This document shows positions 63,885-64,000 of a DNA stretch of 64,000 nucleotides, piece after piece. The stretch lies in the NCBI GenBank assembly GCA_029210325.1, contig JARGPU010000001.1, positions 754,126 through 818,125 of the forward strand, written 5' to 3'. The notes beneath the pieces were generated by a model. That model was not told where the DNA came from. It did not search any database and was given only the letters and a program-made list of their open reading frames with translations. Position 1 is the stretch's first letter. Each line of letters begins with the position of its first letter. This DNA comes from Alcanivoracaceae bacterium. GTDB taxonomy: Bacteria; Pseudomonadota; Gammaproteobacteria; Pseudomonadales; Alcanivoracaceae. A program made the position numbers and the translations under genes.

Positions 63885-64000
63885 GTCGTTATTCCAGTGA
63901 GCTGGGCCGGGTATTGGGCGATAGTGCAGTGAGGGGCAGTTTACCCGTATCCGCATGGATTTGGGCTGTTTCTCTGAGCAAGGGCATAATGTCCCGGTTA

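Overview
The window reads as chromosomal DNA from a marine-type gammaproteobacterium, roughly in the Alcanivorax, Marinobacter and Cellvibrionales/Spongiibacteraceae range; I cannot place it more precisely by eye. The evidence is the conserved housekeeping block tRNA-Ile(CAU)-rpoD-dnaG-yqeY-rpsU//tsaD together with plsY//folB-folK and cca, plus tandem long acyl-CoA dehydrogenases, a haloalkane dehalogenase, PldA and a TonB/ExbBD system. Genes are dense, on both strands, with many 1-4 bp start/stop overlaps. I saw no phage, insertion sequence with a transposase, or CRISPR array.

Layout. 0-3.2 kb: a metal-uptake operon of the DUF2796/ABC/DUF3299 (zinc-type) kind, followed by a HIT protein. 3.5-6.9 kb: an alpha/beta hydrolase, a CHASE-GGDEF diguanylate cyclase and a short-chain dehydrogenase. 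7.1-21.8 kb: a large envelope locus. Its core is two divergent transcription units around about 15.7 kb. The leftward unit holds a mono-heme protein, a di-heme LamG lipoprotein, a Tat-exported DUF1501-like protein and ApbE. The rightward unit holds a di-heme beta-propeller lipoprotein, an SH3/beta-barrel protein, a second barrel, a TlpA thioredoxin, a DUF4266 lipoprotein and a DUF3570 protein. Two further exported proteins (7.1-9.4 kb) converge on ApbE. This looks like an undescribed periplasm/outer-membrane redox system and is the first of the two best candidates here.

21.8-35.7 kb: PldA, a Trm112-like protein, two tandem acyl-CoA dehydrogenases behind a PsrA-like inverted repeat, an EndA-type nuclease, exbB-exbD-exbD-tonB behind a Fur-box-like site, a 1598-residue repeat lipoprotein and a sulfotransferase. 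35.7-42.1 kb: the housekeeping block, interrupted between dnaG and yqeY by a 302-bp nested inverted-repeat element. 42.1-45.6 kb: an AhpD-like protein, a GMC oxidoreductase, an orphan protein and a LysR regulator. 45.6-50.6 kb: lipid and folate genes, two DUF4124 proteins, pteridine reductase and cca.

50.8-56.3 kb: a DMT transporter, a TetR regulator with a clear operator in front of a haloalkane dehalogenase, two small lipoproteins, a Fur-controlled periplasmic protein (DUF6746-like) and a nitronate monooxygenase. 56.3-62.6 kb: a leftward cluster of a radical SAM/SPASM enzyme, two UGT-type glycosyltransferases, a Tat-exported GMC oxidoreductase and a secreted FG-GAP-repeat protein with a sorting tail. 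It resembles a biosynthetic or surface-modification cluster of unknown product and is the second candidate system. 62.6-63.9 kb: a DEAD-box helicase.
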